Assembly (NCBI GenBank): GCA_024234935.1
Contig: JACKNI010000001.1
Location: forward strand, 310,001 to 374,000
Source: Chromatiales bacterium
GTDB taxonomy: Bacteria > Pseudomonadota > Gammaproteobacteria > Steroidobacterales > GCA-2729495
Direction: 5' to 3'
Length of the DNA stretch: 64,000 nt
How positions within the stretch are numbered: the stretch's first letter is position 1; each line of letters starts with the position of its first letter. Under the pieces are notes generated by a model. That model worked only from the letters and a program-made list of their open reading frames with translations. It ran no database searches and was not told the DNA's origin. The position numbers and the translations under genes are program-made. Of the stretch, positions 1 through 8,173 are shown piece by piece.

Positions 1-436
1 CTTCATTCACGCTGAAGTCCGGTTCCTGCTCCAGCACAGTCAGCGCATAGGTCAGGTTCTGCTGGGTGCGCAGCCGGTACAGGCGGAATATATCGAAGAC
101 CGGGTCCATGTCACCGGAACGCAGCGAGTCATCCAGCGAGTTACGGTAGCGCGCAAAGTAGGCGATGTCCGACTGCAAGAAGTAGTGCCGATTGCCGTCG
201 AGCGTTTCGAGGTAGGTCTTCAGCGTCGCTTCGGACAGGGAGTCATCGAGCGGCAGCCGTGCGTAGTGGGCCCGCTCCACAAAGCGCGTCACCATGCGCG
301 CAACCTGCCGCTCACGCGGTGTGGTGTCGAGCACCGCAGGACCTGGCGGAAGCTCGGGCTTTGCCATGCCCGGGACAGCCGGACCCAGCAGTGCGGCCAG
401 GCAGGTGACGAGGGCGTATTTCCAGCTATTGTTCAT
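1..436 (-). CDS. prc: Tail-specific (C-terminal processing) protease, N-terminal part
   Basis: Reading leftwards from an ATG at 436, the first 145 codons are present and the gene runs off the window. The product starts with a signal peptide (MNNSWKYALVTCLAALLG, then a small-residue cleavage zone). It continues with a region typical of the Prc/Tsp N-terminus: residues resembling YLETLDGNRHYFLQSDI and LRSGDMDPVFDIF, followed by a helical stretch. Prc is a periplasmic PDZ-containing serine protease that trims or degrades proteins from the C-terminus, including lipoproteins and cell-wall hydrolases. The PDZ domain and the Ser/Lys catalytic pair lie outside the window, so activity cannot be judged. 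The family call rests on my recognition of the N-terminal domain. Confidence 0.85.
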   Translation of the reverse strand, partial: MNNSWKYALVTCLAALLGPAVPGMAKPELPPGPAVLDTTPRERQVARMVTRFVERAHYARLPLDDSLSEATLKTYLETLDGNRHYFLQSDIAYFARYRNSLDDSLRSGDMDPVFDIFRLYRLRTQQNLTYALTVLEQEPDFSVNE

Positions 437-567
437 GCGTGACGCTTTGCAGGGTGATCTCATTGAGGGACAAGGGCCAAATGGCTCCGCTAGGCTAGAC
501 TTGGACCGTGTGCGAGGCAAGCGAATGGCCCGGAAACCGGTAATTGACGCAATCCAAGGTGTGATCC

Positions 568-855
568 ATGCAACCTTTGACCATCATTCTGGGTATCGTG
601 TTCGGCAGCGTCGTGTCCGTGGCTTTCAGTCTCGCTATCGTCCTCCTCGTATTCGGCCTGCGCAGTCCCGAGGATTCACGCTATCTGCTGGAAATCCCTG
701 AACTGTGGCGCGCCGTGGCAATGTTCAGCGTGACCGCTGTCGCAGCCGGTCTGTCTTTCCTGGGGTCATTGCGTGTTGCGTCGTGGCGCTGGTGGCCGAT
801 GGCGGCCATGTGTATCGCCCTGACCGGCATCGGCTTTTATTACTGGCCAGACTAG
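568..855 (+). CDS. Small inner-membrane protein, unknown function
   Basis: This 95-residue protein has three hydrophobic segments, at about residues 5-30, 48-70 and 75-92. The first is very long and Val/Ile/Leu rich, so it is very probably an integral membrane protein. The ATG follows an AAGG at suitable distance. It stands alone on the plus strand between the divergent protease gene and a convergent small membrane gene. No family is recognised and no motif suggests catalysis. Confidence 0.6.
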   Translation: MQPLTIILGIVFGSVVSVAFSLAIVLLVFGLRSPEDSRYLLEIPELWRAVAMFSVTAVAAGLSFLGSLRVASWRWWPMAAMCIALTGIGFYYWPD

Positions 856-882
856 GGCTGCTGACCGAAAAGCCGGGGCCTC

Positions 883-1182
883 TCATCCAGCTGTCGTGAG
901 CAGCCGGCGCTGCAAACGCAGGATCAGGTACCAGACCAGCCAGACCAGAGCTGGCGACAGCAGGACCAGCCAGGCCAGTACCTCGCCGCGACTGGCTGCG
1001 GCATAGATGCTGTCGGCATAGTCGATGAAACCGAGCTTGCCCTCATAGCTGCCGATCAGGCGCTTGCCCGCCACGTATGCAACCGCGGGGACAACCAGTG
1101 CACCGGCCACACCGAGCAGGCTGAACCACAGCAGCCAGCGAAGGATCGTCGTGAGGAATCTGCGCATGGCGCATTGTCCCAT
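883..1182 (-). CDS. Small membrane protein, unknown function
   Basis: This is a protein of about 99 residues with two strong hydrophobic segments: one near the N-terminus (WLLWFSLLGVAGALVVPAVA) and one near the C-terminus (VLAWLVLLSPALVWLVWYLI). A polar loop lies between them, and an Arg-rich tail suggests a cytoplasmic C-terminus. An internal ATG at 1167 (MRRFLTT...) is an equally good start and would remove five residues. It is convergent with the small gene to its left and is followed on the same strand by the metalloprotease group. No family recognised. Confidence 0.55.
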   Translation of the reverse strand: MGQCAMRRFLTTILRWLLWFSLLGVAGALVVPAVAYVAGKRLIGSYEGKLGFIDYADSIYAAASRGEVLAWLVLLSPALVWLVWYLILRLQRRLLTTAG

Positions 1183-1196
1183 TTATGCGTGATCTG

Positions 1197-1526
1197 TCAT
1201 AACCCGGCCGGCGATCCGGTTATTGCGCTTCCGGACTGCCGCTGTGCCCGGGCCCGGCGCAGGCGCGAATGCCGGTAGCGCCGCCGCAATACCATGAGCC
1301 AGATGCCGGCATGCACGCAGATGGCGCTGATCACCAGCAGGTAGCTGATGATCCAGCCCGGGTCGGGGATATAGATGCCCGATGCCAGGGCGCCGGCACC
1401 AAGCAGCAAGTAAAGGAAGGGCAGGGCCGCATAGAGCCTTCCCGGGAGCCGCAGGCGGCGCGAGAGGAAGCGCCGCAGGGGTCCCTTTGGAAATGATTGC
1501 CGGAGTGTTGCTGGTCTGTTCCGCAT
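1197..1526 (-). CDS. Small membrane protein, unknown function
   Basis: This protein has 109 residues when started at the ATG at 1526, which has a purine-rich AGGCGG just upstream; a TTG at 1547 would add seven residues. The N-terminus is strongly basic (RRFLSRRLRLPGR). Two membrane segments follow (AALPFLYLLLGAGALASGIYI and IISYLLVISAICVHAGIWL), then a basic tail. By the positive-inside rule both ends face the cytoplasm. Same strand as the lipoprotein/metalloprotease group but separated from it by 74 bases. Function unknown. Confidence 0.55.
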   Translation of the reverse strand: MRNRPATLRQSFPKGPLRRFLSRRLRLPGRLYAALPFLYLLLGAGALASGIYIPDPGWIISYLLVISAICVHAGIWLMVLRRRYRHSRLRRARAQRQSGSAITGSPAGL

Positions 1527-1600
1527 GTCGCCGCCTGACAGGTGCAAGTCTGGCTGGCAGGCGGATTTCTGTCTGTGTGCAGACTCACACGGCAGGTGGC

Positions 1601-2869
1601 TCAGTCAAAGCCTGGTACCTCGGCAGGCGCCAGCGAGCGCGGCGCGTGCCCGATCAGTTGCCGCGCCCGGCTGCGCAGGCTCTGAAGCTCGGCCTGGTTC
1701 CCGCCGGATCTCAGTTCGTTGATCAGACTGGCCAGGCTGGTCCGGTTGCCGGTGGCCCGGCGCAATTCCGCATCGAGGTCATGGAAAATCGTCACGCCGC
1801 GTGCGCTCACTGCTCCGGTGGAGGCCGTCGTGCGCAGGCTTGTCACCCCGGCGCCCCATTTCCGCAGGCTACCGATGGTTTGTACATAACGTGCTTCTGA
1901 AATCGTGCCCGAATCGAGCAGTGCACGGAGTCCAAAGTATTCCGCGAGACCTTCATCGATCCAGTCCTGGTCGGCGGGTGTCTTGAGGTCGGCAAGCAGC
2001 ACGTGCACCATCTCATGCACGATCGTGCTGGTGCCGTTCTCGCTGATCAGCGGCCGGCGAGCGTTGACGAAAATGGAATTGGGTGCGGACAGCGCGCCGA
2101 GCCACATGGGTTCGCCTGCAGCGACGATGTTCAGGTAGGCCGGCGGCTTGCCGAGCGCGGAAGTCAGCTGCGGCAGCGTCCAGCGCAGCAGGGCCAGCAT
2201 GGCGATCCGCTCCATGCGGATGCCGCGCGGTGCCGATACCGTGATTTCCGTGCCTGCAATCACATCACGCCGCGTGCCGATGTCACCGGCGATGACCCAG
2301 CCGAGCGGGCGGGCCCTGCGGTTGCCGGGATTACCGATTCGCATCTGTCCGGTTGAGTCGGGCAGGTAGGGTGTCACGACGGACCAGCCTTCCGGGGCGC
2401 TTACGGCCAGTTCGCCGTGCAGTATGCTGCCTTTTGTGAGCCGCCAGCTGCTGACCGGAAAGGCCTTCTCGCCGCGGAAAATTGCCAGCCTTCTGCCCAC
2501 CCATGCATCGTGGCTTGATGCATCGCGCGCCGAGCGCCGATGTGTGAGCCGGACCTGGTAACGGAGTTCGCCCCCGGTCGCCGGGGGGTTCCAGATCAGC
2601 TTGCCGGCGCTGAGCCGGATGCGTCCGTCACCATCGGGTTTGCCGGACAGGGCGTCAGCGGACAGTTGCAGCTCACGCAGTGCGCCTTTGTCCTGGCTGA
2701 GGACGATTCGCGCCCTGGCGCTGTCGGTGTCGGCAGCGAGCTGCAGTTGATATTGCAGGTGGATGGCCGCTGCCTGTGCACCGAGCACGGGCAAAGCGCA
2801 GCCCGACAGAAGGAGCAGGGCTGTAGCGAGACCAGCGCGCGAGCGGTGGGCAACTGCCGCAGGAATCAG
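1601..2869 (-). CDS. Exported HExxH metalloprotease-like protein, probable lipoprotein, non-ATG start
   Basis: The reading frame contains HEMVH and, 17 residues on, DEGLAEYF, the zinc-site pattern of gluzincin (M1/M61-like) peptidases. The N-terminal 200 residues look like a beta-rich domain. No ATG or GTG lies upstream in frame. The first conventional start is a TTG at 2794, which would begin inside the export signal. Starting at the CTG at 2869 gives a full signal sequence with a lipobox (LLLLSGC), and GGAGG lies at ideal distance. That start also overlaps the previous gene's stop (CTGA). ATT at 2866 is a further candidate. I therefore infer a secreted lipoprotein protease of about 422 residues. 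Substrate unknown. Confidence 0.7.
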   Translation of the reverse strand: MIPAAVAHRSRAGLATALLLLSGCALPVLGAQAAAIHLQYQLQLAADTDSARARIVLSQDKGALRELQLSADALSGKPDGDGRIRLSAGKLIWNPPATGGELRYQVRLTHRRSARDASSHDAWVGRRLAIFRGEKAFPVSSWRLTKGSILHGELAVSAPEGWSVVTPYLPDSTGQMRIGNPGNRRARPLGWVIAGDIGTRRDVIAGTEITVSAPRGIRMERIAMLALLRWTLPQLTSALGKPPAYLNIVAAGEPMWLGALSAPNSIFVNARRPLISENGTSTIVHEMVHVLLADLKTPADQDWIDEGLAEYFGLRALLDSGTISEARYVQTIGSLRKWGAGVTSLRTTASTGAVSARGVTIFHDLDAELRRATGNRTSLASLINELRSGGNQAELQSLRSRARQLIGHAPRSLAPAEVPGFD

Positions 2870-3528
2870 GACATGTCCTCCTGGACTATGAACTGGCGCA
2901 GCTCACCGGCCAGCTCCTTGCAGGCAGCTGTTTCGGTACGCGCAATGAATGGCAGCGGCAGAATCAGCGCCGGCATCATCGAGCTGCCATGGACGTCGGC
3001 GCTTACCTTGCCGGCGGAACTTGAGGCCTTCAGATCCCAGACTCGGGCAGTATATGTGCCGTCGTCTTCCCACCAGACCAGACCGAAGCAACCGCCACCG
3101 GCTGCACTGGCGGCACAACTCATGCCACCGCCATCCGACGTCTTCTTTGTGCTGCCATTGACCCAGACCAGATAACGCACCCCGCTGGCGCTGATCCGTT
3201 CACTGACACCTGGTCGGGCCAGCAGTTCCGGCAGATCATTGATCCCCTGCGGCATGGTGCGCGGCTCGAGCCAGGGAAAGAGTTCGTCGAGGAATTTCTC
3301 GCGCGGATAGACCTTGAGCGCCTGTGCGCCGTTATCCAGTTCTTCATCCATGCACTCGAGAAAGTCCGCTTCTGTGCGATTGCCCTTGTGGTAACTGGCG
3401 GGGATGACCACAATCGATTCGTTTGCCGTGATGCCGGTTGCGGCGTTCTTCAGTCCTTCAACGCGGCTGGTGACGCAGCCGGAACAGATGGCGAAAATGA
3501 GCGGCAACACCGGCGAAAGCCAGCTCAT
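2866..3528 (-). CDS. Putative lipoprotein, unknown function
   Basis: From the ATG at 3528 the product is 220 residues and begins MSWLSPVLPLIFAICSGC, a signal peptide ending in an SGC that can serve as a lipobox. The mature part contains a Cys/Gly-rich stretch (GGGMSCAASAAGGGCFG) before WWEDDGTYTARVWDL. The family is not recognised. It lies 7 bases after the upstream lipoprotein gene and its stop overlaps the presumed start of the metalloprotease, so the three genes look like one operon making envelope proteins. An upstream in-frame start at 3633 would overlap the preceding gene and hide the signal peptide, so I reject it. Confidence 0.65.
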   Translation of the reverse strand: MSWLSPVLPLIFAICSGCVTSRVEGLKNAATGITANESIVVIPASYHKGNRTEADFLECMDEELDNGAQALKVYPREKFLDELFPWLEPRTMPQGINDLPELLARPGVSERISASGVRYLVWVNGSTKKTSDGGGMSCAASAAGGGCFGLVWWEDDGTYTARVWDLKASSSAGKVSADVHGSSMMPALILPLPFIARTETAACKELAGELRQFIVQEDMS

Positions 3529-3535
3529 GGTCTGT

Positions 3536-4159
3536 CTAGTTGCTTGCGTCGGTGCTGGCATCGGATTGCTCCTGCAGCAGTTTTTCGATCCCGGGTTGAA
3601 CGGCGAACTCAACACTGATGGCAGCAGCCGCATCGCGCATGGCGAGGACAGTCGCCTGTTCCATTGAGCGAGCCGGCTTCAGGGTGCTCTCGCGGGCTTC
3701 CCCATAGCCACTGAGACTCCATGCGGTGATCAGTTCACCTTCGGGTCCGTACACTCTGAGAGTGTAGCGGATCCAGACCGCATACTGGTCCGACGCCGAG
3801 TTCTTTGGCAAGGAAAACTCGAAGGCATCAATGACCGGTTCAATGATGATATCGACCGCAGCCGGATTGGCCGCCGTCGGCAGCTTGCTCACCTGCGCCG
3901 TATCGCGAAACAGGCGACTGCCGAGCCGGTCGAAGAGACCCACGTTGGCCGGCCCGAGCTCGATATCCCATGCCGCCTGTCCGTCCTCATGCTCGGTGTA
4001 GTGGTAAGCGGCAAACGCCGGGGTGTAATACAGGCCGGCGCTCAGCGGCAGGGCCTGAACCAGGGGTTCCGGAACGCGGTCCGGAATGGTCAGCGACTGG
4101 CTGCAGCCTGCTGCCAACAGCAGAACGAGAGTGGTCGCAGCAATACGACCAGCGCACAT
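3536..4159 (-). CDS. Putative lipoprotein, unknown function
   Basis: This 207-residue protein has a clear lipoprotein signal: a short basic start, TTLVLLLAA, then the lipobox AAGC with Cys at residue 19. The mature domain has alternating hydrophobic beta-like segments (VDIIIEPVIDAFEF, YAVWIRYTLRVYGPEGELI) as in small envelope assembly lipoproteins, but no named family is assigned. It is the first gene of a three-gene minus-strand group (lipoprotein, lipoprotein, metalloprotease) and sits 9 bases downstream of fieF, possibly co-transcribed with it. Confidence 0.65.
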   Translation of the reverse strand: MCAGRIAATTLVLLLAAGCSQSLTIPDRVPEPLVQALPLSAGLYYTPAFAAYHYTEHEDGQAAWDIELGPANVGLFDRLGSRLFRDTAQVSKLPTAANPAAVDIIIEPVIDAFEFSLPKNSASDQYAVWIRYTLRVYGPEGELITAWSLSGYGEARESTLKPARSMEQATVLAMRDAAAAISVEFAVQPGIEKLLQEQSDASTDASN

Positions 4160-4168
4160 GGTGCCTTG

Positions 4169-5140
4169 CTATCCGCCGGAACTGGCGAGGATTGCCGCCG
4201 GCTTCTCAAAGTTGTCGCGGCGTTCCGCGAAACCCAGCGGGTCGGGGTGAATGATGATTTCGCAGTCGGGAAACACCTTCCAGATCTCGGCTTCCACCTG
4301 ATCGAGTATCTCGTGCGTTTCATGCAGCGAGGTGCCGGCATCGAGTTCGAGGTGGAACTGCACGATGTAGCCGGAGCCGCTGAACCGGGTGCGCAGGTCG
4401 TGAAAACCAAGTACTTCCGGATGTGCTTTTGCGATATCGCGAATCCGGCGACGGTCGACTTCGGGAATCTCCTTGTCCAGCAGCACGTCGAGAGAATGCA
4501 TGGCGATTCCCCAGGCGCCGGATACCAGGTAGAGGGCAACGGCCCCGCCAACCAGCGGGTCCAGCCAGCGCAGTCCGGTCATTGCCGTGCCTGCCACCGC
4601 ACCCGCCACGACCACATTGACCAGCACGTCTGTCTTGTAGTGCATTGCATCGGCGGTAATGGCCAGCGAGCCCGTCTTGTTCTTCACGAAGTGCTGGTAG
4701 AAGACCAGGCCGACTGTCGCCAGGGTTGAAACGGCCAGCACCGCTATGCCGGCGCCAGCCTGGGCGATCGGTGCAGGGGCCAAGAGGCGCTGTATGGCTT
4801 CATAGCAGACGAATACGCCCGAGCCACTGATGATCAGTGCCTGCAACAGGGCGGCAAGTCCTTCCGACTTGCCATGGCCAAAACGGTGCTCGCGGTCAGG
4901 CGGTTCCAGCGAATAGCGGATGGCCCAGAAGGTCAGCAGCGAAGCCAGTACATCGAGAACGGAGTCGGCGAGGGAGCTCAATATGGAGACAGAGTCCGTA
5001 GCCAGCCATGCCCAAACCTTGCCGCCAACCAGACTGCAGGCGACGAACACGGATGCATAGGTTGCCGACTTGAGCAGCCAGGCGCGTTCAGCCTTGCTGA
5101 GGCGGGTTGGCGCGTCAGTGTTTTTTTCAGTGCGGGCCAC
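4169..5140 (-). CDS. fieF: Cation diffusion facilitator, iron/zinc exporter
   Basis: This 323-residue protein of the cation diffusion facilitator family exports divalent metal ions (Fe2+, Zn2+) from the cytoplasm in exchange for protons. Six membrane segments are followed by a cytoplasmic metal-binding domain with HDLRTRFSG and EIIIHPDP. The transport-site residues are visible: D59 and D63 in the second helix (LADSVLD), and D164, H167 and D171 in the fifth (DAMHYKTD), matching the DD-HD tetrahedral site of FieF. The start is GTG at 5140. It is divergent from the EamA gene with about 146 bases between them, where both promoters must lie. Confidence 0.9.
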   Translation of the reverse strand: MARTEKNTDAPTRLSKAERAWLLKSATYASVFVACSLVGGKVWAWLATDSVSILSSLADSVLDVLASLLTFWAIRYSLEPPDREHRFGHGKSEGLAALLQALIISGSGVFVCYEAIQRLLAPAPIAQAGAGIAVLAVSTLATVGLVFYQHFVKNKTGSLAITADAMHYKTDVLVNVVVAGAVAGTAMTGLRWLDPLVGGAVALYLVSGAWGIAMHSLDVLLDKEIPEVDRRRIRDIAKAHPEVLGFHDLRTRFSGSGYIVQFHLELDAGTSLHETHEILDQVEAEIWKVFPDCEIIIHPDPLGFAERRDNFEKPAAILASSGG

Positions 5141-5286
5141 AGCTCATCCGGGATCGTGAAGCGGTGCCGCCATGTTTCGTGTTGGCGACGATTGAAGCCA
5201 TTATGCCATGCATCGGCGCTTCGATCATGGCTCGTCCATCTGCAACCGGCTAATATCGCCGCGCCTCCCCACTGGCTGCGCGCCGC

Positions 5287-6159
5287 ATGTCGCCCACCGA
5301 ATTCCTGCAGATCATCCTGATGGCTGCCGCCTGGGGCGGGTCTTTCCTGTTTCTGCGCATGACCGTCGGAGAATTCGGCGCGGTACCGCTGATTGCGATG
5401 CGCGTGACCATCGCTGCCCTGGTGCTGCTGCCCGGAATCCTGCTGAATCCCGCCTGGCGGGAACAGTTCAGACATAATTTTTTCAAACTGCTGCTGCTTG
5501 GCGCATTCAACGCCGCACTGCCATTTTCTTTGTTTGCGCATGCAACCCTGTATGTCACCGCCGGCTTTGCCTCGATCATCAATGCGACTGCGCCATTGTT
5601 CACGGCATTTCTGGCCTGGCTATGGCTGCGGGAGCGCCCGACGCTGCTCCGCGTTGCCGGTCTGGTCACCGGGTTTTCCGGTGTCGTGCTGCTGGTCGGC
5701 GGAGTACCCTCCACGCAGAGCGGTGCCTTGCTGGCAACCGCAGGCGCGTTTCTGGCCAGTTTGTGCTACGGGGTGGCGGCGAACTTCGTGAAAACGGAGC
5801 TCGCCGGCGTACATGCATGGGTGACAACGGGTGGCAGCCTTGTTTTTGCCGCACTGCTGCTGTTGCCGCTGTCATTGTGGCAGTGGCCCGAGCAGTCGCC
5901 CTCAATGCACTCCTGGCTGGCAGTTGTGCTGCTTGCCGTACTGTGTACGAGCATCCCGAACATCTACTACTTCCGGCTGGTGATCAGTGCCGGTCCGACC
6001 CGGGCCATGGCGGTTGCATTCCTGATCCCGGTATTCGGCATGCTGTGGGGTGCGCTCTTACTTGATGAGACCGTTACACTCGCCATGCTCGGCGGCTGCA
6101 GCGTGATCCTGCTGGGTACCGCACTGGTCGGCGGCTTTACCAGCCGGCGTCTGCGCTAG
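5287..6159 (+). CDS. EamA/DMT-family transporter
   Basis: This 290-residue integral membrane protein has about ten hydrophobic helices arranged as two EamA repeats. The N-terminal signature (AAAWGGSFLFLRM) and the second-repeat ending (PVFGMLWGALLLDE) are typical of drug/metabolite transporters. Members export amino acids, metabolites or other small molecules; the substrate cannot be read from the sequence. The ATG follows directly on the divergent region shared with fieF. The gene ends 30 bases before arsM on the same strand, so the two may be co-transcribed. Confidence 0.85.
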   Translation: MSPTEFLQIILMAAAWGGSFLFLRMTVGEFGAVPLIAMRVTIAALVLLPGILLNPAWREQFRHNFFKLLLLGAFNAALPFSLFAHATLYVTAGFASIINATAPLFTAFLAWLWLRERPTLLRVAGLVTGFSGVVLLVGGVPSTQSGALLATAGAFLASLCYGVAANFVKTELAGVHAWVTTGGSLVFAALLLLPLSLWQWPEQSPSMHSWLAVVLLAVLCTSIPNIYYFRLVISAGPTRAMAVAFLIPVFGMLWGALLLDETVTLAMLGGCSVILLGTALVGGFTSRRLR

Positions 6160-6189
6160 GCACGAAGTTTCGCGAGAGGGTGTATTGAT

Positions 6190-7239
6190 ATGTACGACAT
6201 CGTCAAGGACTACTACGGCAAGCAACTGCAGGGCTCTGCAGACCTCAAGACCACGGCTTGCTGCGATACAAGCAAGGTACCGGGTTGGCTGAAGCCGCTG
6301 CTGTCACGCATCCATCCTGAAGTGCTGAACCGCTATTACGGTTGCGGGCTGGTCTGTCCGCCGCAACTCGCGGGTTGCCGGATTCTCGATCTGGGCTGTG
6401 GTTCCGGGCGCGATGTTTATGCGCTGGCGCAGCTGGCCGGACCGACGGGCAGTGTTGTTGGTGTGGACATGACTGCCGAGCAGCTGGCGGTTGCCGATGG
6501 TCATCGCGGCTGGCACGCCGAACAGTTTGGCTTTGACAACGTGCGTTTTCTGAGCGGCTATATCGAGCGCCTGGATGAACTGGATCTGGAGCCCGGGAGC
6601 TTTGATGTCATTGTCTCCAACTGCGTGGTCAATCTGTCGCCGGACAAGCCTGCCGTGCTCGCCGGGGTGCATCGCCTGCTCAAGCCGGGCGGGGAGTTCT
6701 ATTTCTCGGACGTCTACGCCGACCGGCGTGTTCCTGAATCGGTACGCAATGATCCCGTACTCTATGGTGAGTGCCTCGGTGGTGCCTTGTACTGGAACGA
6801 TTTCCTGCGCATGTCGCGGCAGGCAGGCTTTGCGGATCCGCGCCTGCTCACCGATCAGCCGCTGGCGGTCACCGATGCAGAACTCGCTGCCCGGGTCGGC
6901 GCTATCCGTTTTTATTCGGCCACGTATCGACTGTTCAGGATCGCCGCACTGGAAGATGCCTGCGAAGATCATGGGCAGGCCGTGGTCTATCGCGGTACCG
7001 TGCCCGATCAGCCATTGCGATTCGATCTGGACAAGCATCACGGCATTGAAGCCGGTCGCGTGTTTCCGGTCTGCGGCAATACCTTCCGGATGTTGCATGA
7101 AACCCGTTTCGCAGCGCATTTCGATTTCATCGGTGACTTCAGCCGCCACTTCGGCCTGTTTGCCGGCTGCGGCAGCAGCATTCCTTTCGATGCAGGGGCA
7201 TCAGCCGGAGTGCGCGACGCATCTGGCAGCTGTTGCTGA
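6190..7239 (+). CDS. arsM: Arsenite S-adenosylmethionine methyltransferase
   Basis: This is a 349-residue methyltransferase that converts As(III) to methylated arsenicals. The SAM-binding motif I is ILDLGCGSGRD near residue 65, followed by GVDM. The cysteines that bind As(III) in ArsM are in place: C52 (YYGCG), C145 (SNCVVNLS) and C195 (YGECLGGAL), with an extra Cys pair at 24-25. A C-terminal domain and a CysCys tail complete the family layout. GAGAGGG precedes the ATG. No arsR, arsC or efflux gene is adjacent, so this is an orphan arsM. It lies 12 bases before the dehalogenase-like gene and is probably transcribed with it. Confidence 0.9.
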   Translation: MYDIVKDYYGKQLQGSADLKTTACCDTSKVPGWLKPLLSRIHPEVLNRYYGCGLVCPPQLAGCRILDLGCGSGRDVYALAQLAGPTGSVVGVDMTAEQLAVADGHRGWHAEQFGFDNVRFLSGYIERLDELDLEPGSFDVIVSNCVVNLSPDKPAVLAGVHRLLKPGGEFYFSDVYADRRVPESVRNDPVLYGECLGGALYWNDFLRMSRQAGFADPRLLTDQPLAVTDAELAARVGAIRFYSATYRLFRIAALEDACEDHGQAVVYRGTVPDQPLRFDLDKHHGIEAGRVFPVCGNTFRMLHETRFAAHFDFIGDFSRHFGLFAGCGSSIPFDAGASAGVRDASGSCC

Positions 7240-7251
7240 GGGGGCAGTCGG

Positions 7252-8166
7252 GTGAACGCGGCCGGTGTGAAACGTACACCAGACAATCGCTTCGACAAGC
7301 TGCCGGAATTCGGTTTCGCGCCGCACTATTGCCAGCTGCCCGATGCGTGCTTTGGCAGTCTGCGCATGCACTACCTGGATGAGGGACCTGTCGATGCGCC
7401 GGTGATCCTGCTGATGCACGGGCAGGGCACATGGTCGTACATGTACCGGAAGATGATCCCCCTGCTCGTCGCGGCGGGTCATCGTGTGGTGGCGCCCGAC
7501 TACATTGGCTTTGGCCGTTCCGACAAGCTGCCGGACACGGAGGACTACAGCTTTCAGCAACACGTGGACTGGCTGGTGTGTTTTCTCGATACACTGCAAA
7601 TCCGGGATGCGACCGCCTATCTGTTCGACTGGGGTGGTTACTTCGGCCTGCGTATCGCGGCGCTGCATCCCGCATTCTTCGGCCGACTCGTATTGAGCAA
7701 TACCATGTTGCCGCAAGGGCAGGGCGGCAGCGGGCGGGAATGGTTTCTGAACTGGCGTGCGCAGCAGTTCGCGCTGCCGAAGTTTCCGCAGGGCGAGATG
7801 GTCAACATGGGCGTCGTCGAGAAACTCGGGCCCGGGATCATTGCGGCCTACGACGCGCCGTACCCGGATGAGACCTTCAAGACCGGTCCGCGACGCTGCC
7901 CCATGATCCTGCCGATCTGGCCCGATGATCCAGTCAGCATCGCCAACAAGGAGGCATGGCAGAAGCTGGCCGAATGGACGAAGCCGGTGCTCACGCTCTT
8001 CAGTGCCAGCCTCGGTACCGGCAGTCTGGGGCCGGATGCGATCAAGACGCATATCCCCGGGGCCAAGGGGCAGGCGCACGCGCTGCTGGAGCCGGCCGGG
8101 TTCTATATCGTCGAGGACCGGTATCGCGAGATTGCGCTACGGATTGCGGAGTTTGCCGCTCATTAG
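7252..8166 (+). CDS. Haloalkane-dehalogenase-like alpha/beta hydrolase with altered active site
   Basis: This 304-residue protein follows haloalkane dehalogenases of the DhlA type along its whole length. It has the core strand (HGQGTWSYMYRKMIP), APDYIGFGRSDK, the nucleophile elbow DWGG with D126-W127, and the C-terminal segment IPGAKGQ. Three expected residues are changed. The HGEP loop Glu is Gln58. The acid after strand 7 is absent (FSASLGT instead of FSDxDP). The catalytic His position in the AGHF motif is Phe284 (PAGFYIVED). A normal hydrolytic triad is therefore not present, and the protein may be inactive or use other chemistry. The start is GTG, just after arsM. Confidence 0.8.
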   Translation: MNAAGVKRTPDNRFDKLPEFGFAPHYCQLPDACFGSLRMHYLDEGPVDAPVILLMHGQGTWSYMYRKMIPLLVAAGHRVVAPDYIGFGRSDKLPDTEDYSFQQHVDWLVCFLDTLQIRDATAYLFDWGGYFGLRIAALHPAFFGRLVLSNTMLPQGQGGSGREWFLNWRAQQFALPKFPQGEMVNMGVVEKLGPGIIAAYDAPYPDETFKTGPRRCPMILPIWPDDPVSIANKEAWQKLAEWTKPVLTLFSASLGTGSLGPDAIKTHIPGAKGQAHALLEPAGFYIVEDRYREIALRIAEFAAH

Positions 8167-8173
8167 TGCCGCA

